64,000 nt of DNA from an uncultured Pseudoteredinibacter sp. (GCF_947500695.1 NZ_CANMSS010000011.1:62001-126000), one strand, 5' to 3'; numbered from the stretch's first letter, positions 50,611-60,849 are shown. The notes: generated by a model not told the origin, from the letters alone. Numbers and translations: made by a program.

Positions 50611-51966
50611 ATGGGCTTTCGAGCAAGTAAAATTTTGCTGCCTAAATCATTGGGTTTAGGGCTTCTCCTATTGTCTTTACTACATACTTCCTTCCTGCAG
50701 GCCAAAGCTCAAATTGAAGGTGTGCGTTTGTGGCGTGCGCCAGATCATACCCGGGTTGTATTTGACCTATCGGGTCCTTTAGAGCATAAGTTGTTCAGCC
50801 TAGAGAATCCTCATCGCTTGGTTTTGGATATGGAGTCTGCTGGCAACCAATTTGCACTTGCTGACATCGATCTTAGCAAGACACCTATTCGACGCATTCG
50901 CAGTGGCGCGCGTGATAAGCATGATTTACGTGTGGTGCTGGATCTCAATGAGCAGGTGAAGCCGCGTAGCTTTTTATTGAAAAGCCACGGCGATAAACCT
51001 GACCGTTTGGTGCTGGATCTATTCGATAAAAATCTGCGCACTGAAAAAAAGTTGGAGCAGAGCCAGCCCAGCCAAAAGCGTGACATCATTATTGCAGTTG
51101 ATGCAGGGCATGGTGGTGAAGACCCTGGCGCTATAGGGCCAGGCCGCCTGCGAGAGAAAAATGTAGTGATGGCTATCAGCAAAGAGCTGGTGCGCCAAAT
51201 CAATCAGGTGAAGGGCTACAAAGGAAAGCTGGTTCGCACTGGCGATTACTATATCGGTTTACGAAAACGCCGGAACATTGCTCGCGATATGCGCGCCGAT
51301 TTATTTATTTCAGTGCACGCGGATGCCTTCAAACACCCTAGTGCGAGTGGTGCCTCGGTGTTCGCCTTATCTAGACGTGGTGCAACCTCAGAAACAGCTC
51401 GCTTTCTCGCCCGCAAAGAAAACGAGGCCGACTTAATCGGTGGTGTGGGAGGCGTAAGTTTAGAAGATAAAGATGAGGTCTTAGCGGGTGTTTTAGTGGA
51501 TCTTTCGATGACCGCTAGCTTAAGTTCAAGCTTGCAGGTGGGCGATAAAGTACTCAAATCGATGGGTAAGATTGCCAAGTTACATAAGCGCCGTGTTGAA
51601 CAGGCTGGCTTTGCGGTGTTGAAGTCGCCGGATGTGCCTTCGATATTGGTGGAAACTGGCTTTATTTCCAATCCTAAAGAAGCTAAAAACTTAGGCAGCA
51701 GCCGTTATCGTAAAAAGATGGCCAGCCAGATCTTTAAGGGGGTTAGGACCTACTTTGATGATAAACCACCAGTAGGCACTTACTTGGCATGGGTGAAAAA
51801 CGGTAAGCAAAATGGCCGCTCCAAAGAGTATATTATTGCCAGTGGCGATACACTGTCTGGCATTGCTGTGGAATACAAAACCTCGGTAGCGGCTATCAAA
51901 AAGGCTAACAAGTTAAGCAGTTCCCGTATTCGGGTTGGCCAGCGCTTAAAAATCCCGACTTCTTAA
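50611..51966 (+). CDS. amiB: N-acetylmuramoyl-L-alanine amidase with AMIN and LysM domains
   Basis: AmiB cleaves peptide side chains from murein at the division site in the periplasm. The 451-residue precursor has a signal peptide (ending FLQAKA), an AMIN domain (~35-130; VFDLSGPLEHKLF), an Amidase_3 domain (~150-370; zinc motifs VDAGHGGEDPGA and ISVHADAF, and catalytic VETGFISNP), and one C-terminal LysM (~403-450; YIIASGDTLSGIAVEYK). A single LysM is common in this order's AmiB. It precedes mutL by 130 bp. Confidence 0.95.
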   Translation: MGFRASKILLPKSLGLGLLLLSLLHTSFLQAKAQIEGVRLWRAPDHTRVVFDLSGPLEHKLFSLENPHRLVLDMESAGNQFALADIDLSKTPIRRIRSGARDKHDLRVVLDLNEQVKPRSFLLKSHGDKPDRLVLDLFDKNLRTEKKLEQSQPSQKRDIIIAVDAGHGGEDPGAIGPGRLREKNVVMAISKELVRQINQVKGYKGKLVRTGDYYIGLRKRRNIARDMRADLFISVHADAFKHPSASGASVFALSRRGATSETARFLARKENEADLIGGVGGVSLEDKDEVLAGVLVDLSMTASLSSSLQVGDKVLKSMGKIAKLHKRRVEQAGFAVLKSPDVPSILVETGFISNPKEAKNLGSSRYRKKMASQIFKGVRTYFDDKPPVGTYLAWVKNGKQNGRSKEYIIASGDTLSGIAVEYKTSVAAIKKANKLSSSRIRVGQRLKIPTS

Positions 51967-52096
51967 GCTCCGTCTTAGTCTCGCTTCTTGCTTCCTTCTA
52001 GCTTCCTTCCGAAAGGTTCAGCTCATATTCTTTGGGGGTGATAAACTCCTCGAACCTCGTTACACTTCCCGCCTTGTCTGTACGGATCTATTGCCC

Positions 52097-53989
52097 ATGT
52101 CGAAAATCAAGCTACTTAGCCCCCGCCTTGCTAACCAGATTGCCGCTGGTGAGGTGGTCGAGCGGCCCGCTTCTGTGATTAAGGAACTGCTGGAAAACAG
52201 CCTAGATGCCGGTGCCACTAGAGTTGAAGTAGAGATTGAAGCTGGTGGTGTTAAATTGATGCGTGTTAGGGATAATGGCGGCGGTTTGGCAAAAGAGGAT
52301 TTACCACTCGCGCTCTCTCGCCATGCCACCAGTAAAATCTATGAGCTAGATGACCTTGAGGCTGTGGGGACTTTGGGTTTTCGTGGTGAGGCTTTGGCGA
52401 GTATTAGCTCGGTTTCTCGTTTAACTCTCACCAGTAATTCTGGGGAGGCTGGACAAGCCTGGCAGGCCAGTGCCGAGGGGCGGGATATGGTCGCTGAGCT
52501 TAAGCCTGCTGCGCATCCACAGGGCACTACGGTCGAGGTGCGGGATTTGTTTTTCAATACTCCGGCTCGCCGAAAGTTTTTGCGTACAGAAAAAACTGAG
52601 ATGAATCGCATCGACGATGTCATTAAGCGCTTAGCGATGTCACGTTTTGATGTCAATTTTGTGCTGCGTCACAATGGCAAAGCTATTCACAATCTCCCTG
52701 TTGCCAGCAATCAGCATGAAAAAGAACGTCGCCTAGCGCAGATCTGTGGCCCAGCGTTTATGGAAAATGCGGTGCACTTGGATATCGAACGCAGTGGCTT
52801 GCGTTTATGGGGTTGGGTCGCCTTGCCAAGCTTCTCCCGCAGCCAGGCGGATATGCAGCACTTTTATGTCAATGGGCGCGCCATTAGAGATAAGTTGGTA
52901 ACCCACGCAGTAAGGCAGGCTTATCAAGATGTTTTGTATCATGGTCGCCACCCGGCGTATGTCTTATACCTTGAGCTAGATCCGGCTACTGTGGATGTCA
53001 ATGTTCACCCTACCAAGCATGAAGTTCGCTTTCGCGATAACCGTATGGTGCATGACTTTTTGTTTCGAAGCTTGCATCGGGCTCTTGCCGAAGTTCGCCC
53101 AGATGATCAATTACCGAGTGCTGATGCCAATGTTCTACAGGCCACTACAGCACCGATTAGCGGTGTAGCGGCAGGGGAGTTTAAACAGCAGGAGGCGATG
53201 GATTTCCGTGCCCAAAGTGCTGGCTTTAGCAGTGCCAATATGACGCCAAACCAGTCCAGCTTTGCACCATCCTCTGCGCCTGCTTATGCGCCGGAACGTC
53301 CTGCCGAGCATCAATTGCGTGAGCAGATGGCAAACTACGCTCAAGTTGTTGCGCCAAGTTCACAGGGCGGCTCGCTAGAAAATATTGAAACACAAGACGA
53401 ACAAATTCCGCCATTGGGCTATGCGATTGCGCAATTAAAAGGCATTTATATTCTGGCTGAAAATGCACAGGGAATGGTTGTTGTTGATATGCACGCCGCT
53501 CACGAAAGGGTGGTGTATGAGCGGATGAAGATTTCTTTTGCCGCCGAAGGCATTAAAGCTCAGCCCTTGTTGGTACCGCAAAGTTTAGCGGTAAGCCAAA
53601 AAGAAGCCGATTTTGCTGAGCAGTTTAGTGATAACTTTAGCTCATTGGGCTTTGTGATCGAAAGAGCGGGCCCAGAGACTTTGTTGGTTCGCCAGGTTCC
53701 GATGATGTTGCACAAGGCTGATGTGGAAACCCTGGTGCGAGATGTGCTGTCTGATTTAATTGAGTACGGCGATAGTCGTCGTATCACCGAGCACGCCAAT
53801 GAAATTATGGCGACTATGGCCTGCCATGGATCTGTGCGAGCGAATCGCAAACTTAGCATTGCAGAAATGAATGCTTTGTTAAGGGATATGGAGGCCACCG
53901 AGCGCAGCGGCCAATGTAATCACGGGCGTCCAACCTGGTCGATGCTAAGCCTGGACGAAATGGATAAGCTCTTTATGCGGGGACAGTAA
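52097..53989 (+). CDS. mutL: DNA mismatch repair protein MutL
   Basis: MutL couples mismatch recognition by MutS to strand removal. 630 residues from ATG 52097 (a TTG at 52091 is in frame). GHKL ATPase motifs: VIKELLENSLDAGAT, VRDNGGG and TLGFRGEALASI. The C-terminal part has DMHAAHERVVYE, close to the DQHA(x)2E(x)4E endonuclease motif, plus ACHGSVRA and CNHGRPTW, which suggests a MutL with latent nicking activity. The last 17 bp overlap the 3' end of the convergent GGDEF-EAL gene. Confidence 0.96.
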   Translation: MSKIKLLSPRLANQIAAGEVVERPASVIKELLENSLDAGATRVEVEIEAGGVKLMRVRDNGGGLAKEDLPLALSRHATSKIYELDDLEAVGTLGFRGEALASISSVSRLTLTSNSGEAGQAWQASAEGRDMVAELKPAAHPQGTTVEVRDLFFNTPARRKFLRTEKTEMNRIDDVIKRLAMSRFDVNFVLRHNGKAIHNLPVASNQHEKERRLAQICGPAFMENAVHLDIERSGLRLWGWVALPSFSRSQADMQHFYVNGRAIRDKLVTHAVRQAYQDVLYHGRHPAYVLYLELDPATVDVNVHPTKHEVRFRDNRMVHDFLFRSLHRALAEVRPDDQLPSADANVLQATTAPISGVAAGEFKQQEAMDFRAQSAGFSSANMTPNQSSFAPSSAPAYAPERPAEHQLREQMANYAQVVAPSSQGGSLENIETQDEQIPPLGYAIAQLKGIYILAENAQGMVVVDMHAAHERVVYERMKISFAAEGIKAQPLLVPQSLAVSQKEADFAEQFSDNFSSLGFVIERAGPETLLVRQVPMMLHKADVETLVRDVLSDLIEYGDSRRITEHANEIMATMACHGSVRANRKLSIAEMNALLRDMEATERSGQCNHGRPTWSMLSLDEMDKLFMRGQ

Positions 53990-56405
53990 GGGAATCGTTT
54001 TCCCTTTGTTGTCTCTGGGCATTTAACAGTTCAATAAGTTCTTTCTGTGTAAGGGGTTTGGCGAATAGATAGCCTTGACCATAATCACAGCCATTTTGAT
54101 TTAGGAACTGATGTTGCTCTGGGTTTTCGATGCCCTCTGCAACAACCTTCAGTTGCAATTTGTGAGCCATGGCGATTATCGCCGCCGTAATTTCCATATC
54201 GCTCTGGCTGCTAGGAATGTCCATAACAAAGGAACGGTCGACTTTTAGGATATCTACTGGCAGTGATTTCAAGTAGCTTAGGGAAGAGTAGCCGGTACCA
54301 AAATCATCTATCGATAGGGTAACCCCTAAATCACGTAGCTTTTGCAAAAGCTCAAAGCTCTCTTCCATATTGCCCATTACCATGGATTCGGTAATTTCCA
54401 GCTCAAGATGCTCGGTCGGGAGCCCAGTGGCTGCTAAGGTTTTTTCTACTGATCTTAAAAAGCCTGGGTCGGTAAATTGTCGAGCCGAAATATTTACCGC
54501 CACCTTAATGGGGGGTAAGCCAGCCTGTAGCCAGCCGGCAACTAAACGGCAGCTTTCTTTTAGAATCCATTCGCCCACGGGAACAATTAAGCCGGTCTCT
54601 TCTAGTGTGTCGATAAACTGATCAGGGTATTGCATGCCCTTGCTTGGGTGGTTCCAGCGGATAAGGGTTTCCATGCCGCATATCTCACTGTTGTGGATAT
54701 GCACTTGGGGCTGGAAATACAATACAAATTCTCGATTGGCCAGAGCGCTACGCAATTCGTTTTCAAGTGACAGCTGGCGGGCCGCTCGCAGGGTAAGCTC
54801 TTTGCTAAACGGGCAGTATTTATTACGGCCCATGGCTTTCGCCTGATACATTGCTAGGTCAGCGTTTTGAAGAAGCTCTTCAGTGCTGATGCCATCATGA
54901 GGGGCAACAACGATTCCAATGCTGGCAGAGATGTTAATCTCGGTTCCAGAAATATGGATCGGCATAATTAAGGTGCTGAGGATATGAGACGCCAATGCGT
55001 GAGTCTCGCTGGGGTCTTTTACGGTATCAATTAGAATGCAGAACTCATCACCGCCCAGACGGCCAACAACATCTGCCGCACGCACACAAGATTTTAAACG
55101 GTTTGAAACAATACCCAGTAATTTGTCGCCGGCGCTATGGCCAAGCGAATCATTGATGCGTTTAAAATTGTCCAAGTCTAAAAACAATAAAGCGAAACCT
55201 GTTTGATTTCGTTTGTAACGTCGTTGGCGCAGTTTGATTTCTTTTAAAAAACAATACCGATTCGCCAGCCCAGTTAGATTATCAAACATGGCTAAGTTTT
55301 TAAGCTCGTCAGTGCTTTCTTGTAACTGCATTTGCAGCTGATCCAGCTGGGTGGATAACTCGCCCTCGGCTTCCAGGAGTTGGTCAACTTCATCAGCAAA
55401 GAAGCGGCGTGGTTTTTGCTTTTTTAGTAAGCTAGATGCCAGCTCATATTCCCCTTTGATTAAGGTACGCATAATTTTAGTTTGACGGATCATGCGATTA
55501 AGCGGGGAGAGCATCATAATGTACAGTGCAATACAACCTATCAATAGCGGGCCAATAATCTGGCTGAGCGACTGCTGCTCGATATCCTGGGTTGCCTGAA
55601 CGGATTGACTAATGTCGGCTAGGATAACGAAGCTCAAGCGAGCATCCATAAACTGCGGCATCGAAAAGATACTGATGTCGTAAGTTCGATTATTTGAAGA
55701 TACACTTTGGCTTGTGCCGATGCTGTCGGTGAAGCTGCTTTGATGCGAAAGTCTAATAATATGGGCTAGATTCTTCTGCCTTTGAGTTAAGTGCAAAATA
55801 GATTGCGCCCACTCGGGGATGTCAGGATTTTTAATATGCGGGCGTCGACTAATAATACCGATATCGGTTTTGGTAACTCGGCGAAAATCATCCAGCATTT
55901 GACTAAGCTGAACATCGATTTGGATCAAGAGCGGGCCGCGGGGGCCAATTAGTGGCACCAGTATGGATTGCAGGCAGTGGCTTTCACAGCTTATCTTTGA
56001 GCCCGATTGGGTTCCGTTTAAGGCTTGCTTGATCAAATTGTCTGGCATTCCGGGCGATTGCCCCCAGCTGTTTAATTTCTTGCCGCTGTCAGAATAAAGA
56101 GTGATGCCTTCAATTCCCCAGTCTGCTTGCAGATACAGCCAATAGCGAGCAATAACCTGCTCTAAGTTTTGGCCTGGGTTGGATTTCATGGCTTCCGGAA
56201 TACCGCTGGCGACTTGCTTTAAATGTTGTTCAGACTGGGTGATAAGGCCGTTAAGTAAGCTGATATGTTGTTGATGAATTTCCGCGCGCTCATTGGCGTT
56301 AGCTTTGCTCGCTCTTTGATCAATAAAGTAAAAGAAGACGCCACATAAAAATGCCAGTAATAGACTAACGGCAAGAGTGGCTTTCCATCTTAGACTGATA
56401 AACAT
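53973..56405 (-). CDS. Membrane GGDEF-EAL protein
   Basis: An 810-residue two-domain cyclic-di-GMP protein. N-terminal helix (~10-30), a periplasmic sensor (~35-270), a second helix (IIGPLLIGCIALYIMMLSPL), then a HAMP-like linker and coiled coil. GGDEF (~370-535): LGGDEFCILID with an RxxD inhibitory site (RAADVVGRL) five residues before it. EAL (~550-800): ETL replaces EAL in GMETLIRW, but TES, IDDFGTGYSSLSYL, KVDRSFV and VAEGIE are kept, so phosphodiesterase activity is plausible. It lies between mutL and miaA, normally neighbours, and overlaps mutL by 17 bp. Confidence 0.92.
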   Translation of the reverse strand: MFISLRWKATLAVSLLLAFLCGVFFYFIDQRASKANANERAEIHQQHISLLNGLITQSEQHLKQVASGIPEAMKSNPGQNLEQVIARYWLYLQADWGIEGITLYSDSGKKLNSWGQSPGMPDNLIKQALNGTQSGSKISCESHCLQSILVPLIGPRGPLLIQIDVQLSQMLDDFRRVTKTDIGIISRRPHIKNPDIPEWAQSILHLTQRQKNLAHIIRLSHQSSFTDSIGTSQSVSSNNRTYDISIFSMPQFMDARLSFVILADISQSVQATQDIEQQSLSQIIGPLLIGCIALYIMMLSPLNRMIRQTKIMRTLIKGEYELASSLLKKQKPRRFFADEVDQLLEAEGELSTQLDQLQMQLQESTDELKNLAMFDNLTGLANRYCFLKEIKLRQRRYKRNQTGFALLFLDLDNFKRINDSLGHSAGDKLLGIVSNRLKSCVRAADVVGRLGGDEFCILIDTVKDPSETHALASHILSTLIMPIHISGTEINISASIGIVVAPHDGISTEELLQNADLAMYQAKAMGRNKYCPFSKELTLRAARQLSLENELRSALANREFVLYFQPQVHIHNSEICGMETLIRWNHPSKGMQYPDQFIDTLEETGLIVPVGEWILKESCRLVAGWLQAGLPPIKVAVNISARQFTDPGFLRSVEKTLAATGLPTEHLELEITESMVMGNMEESFELLQKLRDLGVTLSIDDFGTGYSSLSYLKSLPVDILKVDRSFVMDIPSSQSDMEITAAIIAMAHKLQLKVVAEGIENPEQHQFLNQNGCDYGQGYLFAKPLTQKELIELLNAQRQQRENDSLTVPA

Positions 56406-56830
56406 TGTGTACTCTTGCTGGCTTTAGGCATTGGGGCTGTCTTTTTGGCTGTTGCTCAGCCGTCCTAGAGGATTCCGCTAGGGGTGCCGGCGATGCGGCT
56501 CCCATTTATTTTCAATCCATTGTTACTGCGACACGTGCAGCGATCTTTGCGCCGCACTCCTAAGCATAGTCTAGTATTAGAATCATTTACTGCATTATTG
56601 GCTGCTACGCTTAATGGTAATACCTTTTTGCAGCGCATGACGTTGGAACAGGCGATTATCCCTAAATAACAGACTAAATTATGGGGCGCTGTTCAAAAAT
56701 GGAAACCTTGTCATGCTTACTTAACGATTATCGGCAGATAAGCCCTAATTATTAAGTTCTATATAGCCAGTTTTTGCACTAAATAGCGCGAAGGTGAGAG
56801 AATAATTTAATTCGCAGTTATACTGAATAT
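56406..56830. other. Intergenic spacer before miaA, no supported gene
   Basis: 425 bp separate the GGDEF-EAL start from miaA. A 61-codon frame at 56484-56669 has no ribosome-binding site and no recognised similarity. The final ~100 bp are AT-rich and must include the miaA promoter; TTGCAC near 56775 might be a -35, but no convincing -10 follows at the right distance. Confidence 0.5.
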
Positions 56831-57829
56831 ATGACGTTTACTATATCTTTTGGAGATAGCACCCTGCCACAAGTAGTGTTTTTAATGGGGCCGACGGCCT
56901 CTGGCAAAACGGCCCTTGCCTTGGAGATAGCAAAGCAGCTGCCGGTAGAGATTATTAGTGTCGATTCCGCCTTGGTCTATCGCGGAATGGATATTGGTTC
57001 GGCTAAACCGAGTGCTGCTGAACTTGCACAAGTTCCGCACCATTTAATTGATATTCGAGATCCTGCCAGCCCGTATAGCGCTGCCGATTTTCGTGTCGAT
57101 GCCGAAGCTTTGGTTGAGCAGATTATCGCTCGCGGCAAAACCCCTGTTTTGGTGGGTGGCACCATGCTTTATTTTAAGGGCCTTCTTGAGGGCATGGCTG
57201 ACATGCCAGCGGCAGATCCTACTATTCGTGCAGATATTGAACAGCTGGCACAGCAGCAGGGCTGGCCAGCTGTGCATGCTGAGCTTGAAAAAGTGGACCC
57301 TGTAGCCGCTGCGGCCATTCATCCGAATCATTCTCAGCGCCTCAGTCGTGCTTTAGAGGTGTATCGATCCTGCGGCCAGACCATCACCGAGTTGCGCAGG
57401 CAACAGCAGGCGGGTGCAGGGGATAGTTTTCAAGACCGTTACCAAGTATTGCAAATGGCCATAGCACCGCACGATCGAGGCTTATTGCATCGGAGAATTG
57501 AGCAGCGATATCGACAAATGATCGAGCTGGGCCTATTGGATGAAGTAAGGGCAATGTACCGACGGACTGATTTACATGTCGCCTTGCCATCTGTGCGAGC
57601 CGTGGGCTATCGTCAAATCTGGCAGTACCTAGATGGTGAGTTAACCCTGGATGAAGCTGTGGAAAAAGCCATTGTGGCAACCCGTCAGTTGGCGAAAAGG
57701 CAATTGACCTGGCTAAGGGGCTGGCCTGAACTAAACTGGGTTTACATAGACAAAGAAGATGGGCAATTGTTACCGGAAGGTGAAATTATCGCCCAAGCAA
57801 TGGGATTTATTGCCCGAAAGGACATATAA
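56831..57829 (+). CDS. miaA: tRNA dimethylallyltransferase
   Basis: MiaA transfers the dimethylallyl group to A37 of UNN-decoding tRNAs. The 332-residue length is normal. P-loop GPTASGKTALA near residue 20, then ISVDSALVYRGMDIGSAKP, HHLIDIRDPASPYSAADF, and the catalytic-arginine region VGGTMLYFKGL. The C-terminal AVEKAIVATRQLAKRQLTWLRG is conserved. It leads the miaA-hfq-hflX-hflK-hflC superoperon, with 140 bp to hfq. Confidence 0.97.
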   Translation: MTFTISFGDSTLPQVVFLMGPTASGKTALALEIAKQLPVEIISVDSALVYRGMDIGSAKPSAAELAQVPHHLIDIRDPASPYSAADFRVDAEALVEQIIARGKTPVLVGGTMLYFKGLLEGMADMPAADPTIRADIEQLAQQQGWPAVHAELEKVDPVAAAAIHPNHSQRLSRALEVYRSCGQTITELRRQQQAGAGDSFQDRYQVLQMAIAPHDRGLLHRRIEQRYRQMIELGLLDEVRAMYRRTDLHVALPSVRAVGYRQIWQYLDGELTLDEAVEKAIVATRQLAKRQLTWLRGWPELNWVYIDKEDGQLLPEGEIIAQAMGFIARKDI

Positions 57830-57969
57830 TGTTTATGTCAGTTGTAAAAGGCCTCATTTGAGACCTTTATTACGCTTGTTTCTGCCTCTTTTGAGCCGTC
57901 CCCAGCGATTTTTGGCTTTGAAGAGTGTTTTTGCAGGAAGTTTTTTGCTTATTTTTAAGGAGAATAACA

Positions 57970-58221
57970 ATGTCAAAGGGGCATAGCCTACAAGACCCTT
58001 ACCTGAATGTGCTTCGTAAAGAGCGTATTCCAGTGTCCATCTACTTGGTAAACGGTATTAAGTTGCAAGGCCAGGTCGAATCTTTCGATCAGTTTGTGGT
58101 TTTGCTAAAAAACACCGTTAGCCAAATGGTTTATAAACATGCAATTTCTACGGTTGTTCCTTCTCGCCCAGTTCGTGTGCCTATGCTGAATCCAGCAGCA
58201 GGTGAAGGCGAAGAAGGTTAA
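57970..58221 (+). CDS. hfq: RNA chaperone Hfq
   Basis: The 83-residue Sm-like hexamer that pairs small RNAs with mRNAs. ATG 57970 follows AAGGAG by 7 bp; an upstream in-frame ATG at 57925 adds residues never seen in the family. Sm1/Sm2: HSLQDPYLNVLRKERIPVSI and YKHAISTVVPSRPV (the KH-A-I-S-T motif). The short C-terminal tail is typical of Pseudomonas-type Hfq. 15 bp separate it from hflX. Confidence 0.98.
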   Translation: MSKGHSLQDPYLNVLRKERIPVSIYLVNGIKLQGQVESFDQFVVLLKNTVSQMVYKHAISTVVPSRPVRVPMLNPAAGEGEEG

Positions 58222-58236
58222 TCAAAGAGGGTAACC

Positions 58237-59550
58237 TTGTTTTTTGATCGACCCGATTCAGGTGAGCTGGCGGTTCTGGTTCACCTGGATCTCTCTCGCA
58301 GTGATGATTCAGACGACCCGCGTGAATTTGAAGAGCTAGTGCTTTCAGCCGGCGGAGACCCAGTTGCTTTTGTAACTGGCCAGCGTCAAAGTCCCACCTC
58401 AAATTTTTTCATTGGTAGTGGCAAGCTTGATGAGCTCAAGCAGCTAGTGCAGCTGCATGGTGCCCAATTGGTTATTTTTAACCATGTGTTGAGCCCCAGC
58501 CAAGAGCGTAATCTTGAGCAAGAGCTCGAGTGCCGAGTGCTAGATCGCACCGGATTGATCCTAGATATCTTTGCCCAGCGCGCCCGCACCCACGAAGGTA
58601 AATTGCAAGTTGAGTTGGCGCAATTGCGTCATATGTCTACCCGCTTGATTCGAGGTTGGACTCACCTTGAGCGCCAAAAAGGTGGTATCGGCCTGCGTGG
58701 CCCGGGTGAAACGCAGCTTGAGTCAGACCGTCGGCTTTTACGTGGCCGTATTACGACCATCGAAAAGCGCTTGGAAAAAGTACGCAAGCAGCGTGACCAG
58801 GGGCGCCGCTCTCGCCAGCGCGCAGATTTACCCACCGTATCGTTGGTAGGCTACACCAATGCGGGTAAATCGACCTTATTTAACATCATTACCGAGGCCG
58901 GTGTTTATGTAAAGGACCAGCTGTTTGCAACACTTGACCCTACCATGCGCCGTGTTGAGTTGGACGGTGTTGGTGCGGCGGTACTTGCAGATACGGTAGG
59001 TTTTGTTTCGCATTTGCCTCACAAGCTGGTAGAAGCATTTAGAGCAACACTCGAAGAGGCGGCCAATGCGGATTTGTTGTTGCATGTTATCGACGCCGCA
59101 GCCGAAGAGCGTGATCGTAATATTGAGGCGGTGGCTGAGGTCTTGGATGAAATCGGCGCCGGAGAGATTCCGTCGCTGAAAATCATGAATAAAATTGATT
59201 TGATGGGCTTGCCAGCTCGTATAGATCGAGACGATACCGGTCAGCCGGTGGCCGTTTGGCTCTCGGCTCAGAGCGGTGAAGGTGTGGACTTGCTCTTGCA
59301 GGCTATTGCTGAGCGAGTCGGCCGCGATATGATCCATCAAACCTACAGCATGGCGGGCATAGATGTAGCGGCCAGTGGGCGTTTGCGCTCTCGCTTTTAT
59401 GCCAACAACGCGGTGTTGGCAGAAGGCTATAATGACGAGGGCGTCATGCAGCTTGAATTGCGGATGCCGCGTAGTGATTTTTGTCGAATCTTAGCCGCAG
59501 AAAATTTAAAAGAAGCCGATGTTGAAATAGCGGCTAATGCTACAGGCTAA
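58237..59550 (+). CDS. hflX: Ribosome-associated GTPase HflX
   Basis: HflX splits stalled ribosomes under stress. The 437-residue protein starts at TTG 58237 after AGAGGG (spacing 5), a start codon often used by this gene. N-terminal HflX domain (~20-190; GLRGPGETQLE with the Gly-rich turn), then the GTPase: G1 GYTNAGKSTLFN, G3 DTVGFVSHLP, G4 MNKIDLM. It follows hfq by 15 bp and precedes hflK by 144 bp. Confidence 0.97.
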   Translation: MFFDRPDSGELAVLVHLDLSRSDDSDDPREFEELVLSAGGDPVAFVTGQRQSPTSNFFIGSGKLDELKQLVQLHGAQLVIFNHVLSPSQERNLEQELECRVLDRTGLILDIFAQRARTHEGKLQVELAQLRHMSTRLIRGWTHLERQKGGIGLRGPGETQLESDRRLLRGRITTIEKRLEKVRKQRDQGRRSRQRADLPTVSLVGYTNAGKSTLFNIITEAGVYVKDQLFATLDPTMRRVELDGVGAAVLADTVGFVSHLPHKLVEAFRATLEEAANADLLLHVIDAAAEERDRNIEAVAEVLDEIGAGEIPSLKIMNKIDLMGLPARIDRDDTGQPVAVWLSAQSGEGVDLLLQAIAERVGRDMIHQTYSMAGIDVAASGRLRSRFYANNAVLAEGYNDEGVMQLELRMPRSDFCRILAAENLKEADVEIAANATG

Positions 59551-59694
59551 GTTTTACTTTGTGCTTTTTGCCGCAATTTAGCGTAGTACTGCGCTATTAA
59601 GTTGCGTAAGTTTGCTTGTAAAATGGCGTATCAGCCTTATATTGATGAATAACAATTCACAGGTGGTTTACCGCCTTTTGACTGGAGAAACTCT

Positions 59695-60849
59695 ATGGCC
59701 TGGAATGAACCGGGTGGGAACAATAAAGACCCTTGGGGCGGTGGAAACCGCGGCGGTGGCAATAAAAACGATGGCCCGCCGGATTTAGACGAAGTGTTTA
59801 AAAAACTCCAGGATCGCCTCGATAGTGTCTTTGGCGGTAATGGCGGTGGTAGCTCTTCCAGTAAGGGAAGTGGCTTGCCATTTATGCTGATCTTTATTGT
59901 TCTGGGTGTGTTTTACATAGTTCAGAGCCTCTATCAGATTGATGAGCAGGAACGTGGTGTCGTTTTGTTTTTAGGCAAATATGACCGCACTATGGGGCCG
60001 GGATTGAAATTTGCTCCGGCTTTTATTGAGCAGGTTGTGATTGTAAATGTTACGAAACAACGTACTCATGCAGCTCAGTCTTCAATGCTGACGAAAGACG
60101 AAAATATCGTTCAGGTTGATTTGTCGGTGCAGTACAACATTGCCGACCCGGAGGCTTACACCCTGCGTGTAAGAAACCCGGACGGCACTTTAGTGCAGGC
60201 AACCGATTCCGCCTTGCGCCATGTTGTCGGTTCATCACGCATGGATGATGTGCTAACGGTGGGTCGAGAAAAGATTGCCCAGGACGTGCAGATTCGCCTG
60301 CAGGAGTATTTGGACAACTATCAAACCGGTATCTTGGTCAGCAAGGTAAACATGGAGGGCGTTGAGCCGCCACGTGAAGTGCAAGACGCCTTTGATGATG
60401 TGATTAAAGCTCGAGAGGACAAAACTCGTACCGAAAACGAAGCTCAGGCTTATGCCAATGGCATTATTCCTGAGGCGCGAGGTAAGGCCCAGCGTATGGT
60501 GGAAGAGGCTAATGCCTATCAAGCCGAGGTAGTTAGTCGTGCGAAAGGTGAGGCAGAGCGCTTTACCGATCTTTTAGTAGAGTACAAAAAAGCCCCAGAA
60601 GTAACCCGTGAGCGCATGTATCTAGATGCGGTTGAGCAGGTGATGGCGCGTTCATCCAAAGTGATGATCGATGTGGAAGGTGGCAATAACATGCTGTACT
60701 TACCTCTGGATAAGATTGCCAAACCAAGTGGTAGTAGCTACCCATCCAGTCAGGTGGTTTCACCAGATGTGGTGCGTGATATTAAGAACCGTGTGATCGA
60801 CGAGTTGCGTCGTGATGCTGCGGCCAGTCGTCGTAGGGAGGCTCGCTAA
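59695..60849 (+). CDS. hflK: HflK, membrane regulator of FtsH protease
   Basis: HflK forms with HflC a periplasmic cage around FtsH. The 384-residue protein has a Gly/Asn-rich cytosolic N-terminus (GGNNKDPWGGGNRGG), a membrane helix (~62-80, FMLIFIVLGVFYIVQSL), then the SPFH domain and a coiled-coil helix. Its stop and the hflC ATG share one base (TAATG), so they are translationally coupled. Confidence 0.96.
   Translation: MAWNEPGGNNKDPWGGGNRGGGNKNDGPPDLDEVFKKLQDRLDSVFGGNGGGSSSSKGSGLPFMLIFIVLGVFYIVQSLYQIDEQERGVVLFLGKYDRTMGPGLKFAPAFIEQVVIVNVTKQRTHAAQSSMLTKDENIVQVDLSVQYNIADPEAYTLRVRNPDGTLVQATDSALRHVVGSSRMDDVLTVGREKIAQDVQIRLQEYLDNYQTGILVSKVNMEGVEPPREVQDAFDDVIKAREDKTRTENEAQAYANGIIPEARGKAQRMVEEANAYQAEVVSRAKGEAERFTDLLVEYKKAPEVTRERMYLDAVEQVMARSSKVMIDVEGGNNMLYLPLDKIAKPSGSSYPSSQVVSPDVVRDIKNRVIDELRRDAAASRRREAR

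Noticed and set aside
56484..56669. 61-codon frame upstream of miaA
   Set aside because: No ribosome-binding site or similarity; composition not convincingly protein-like.
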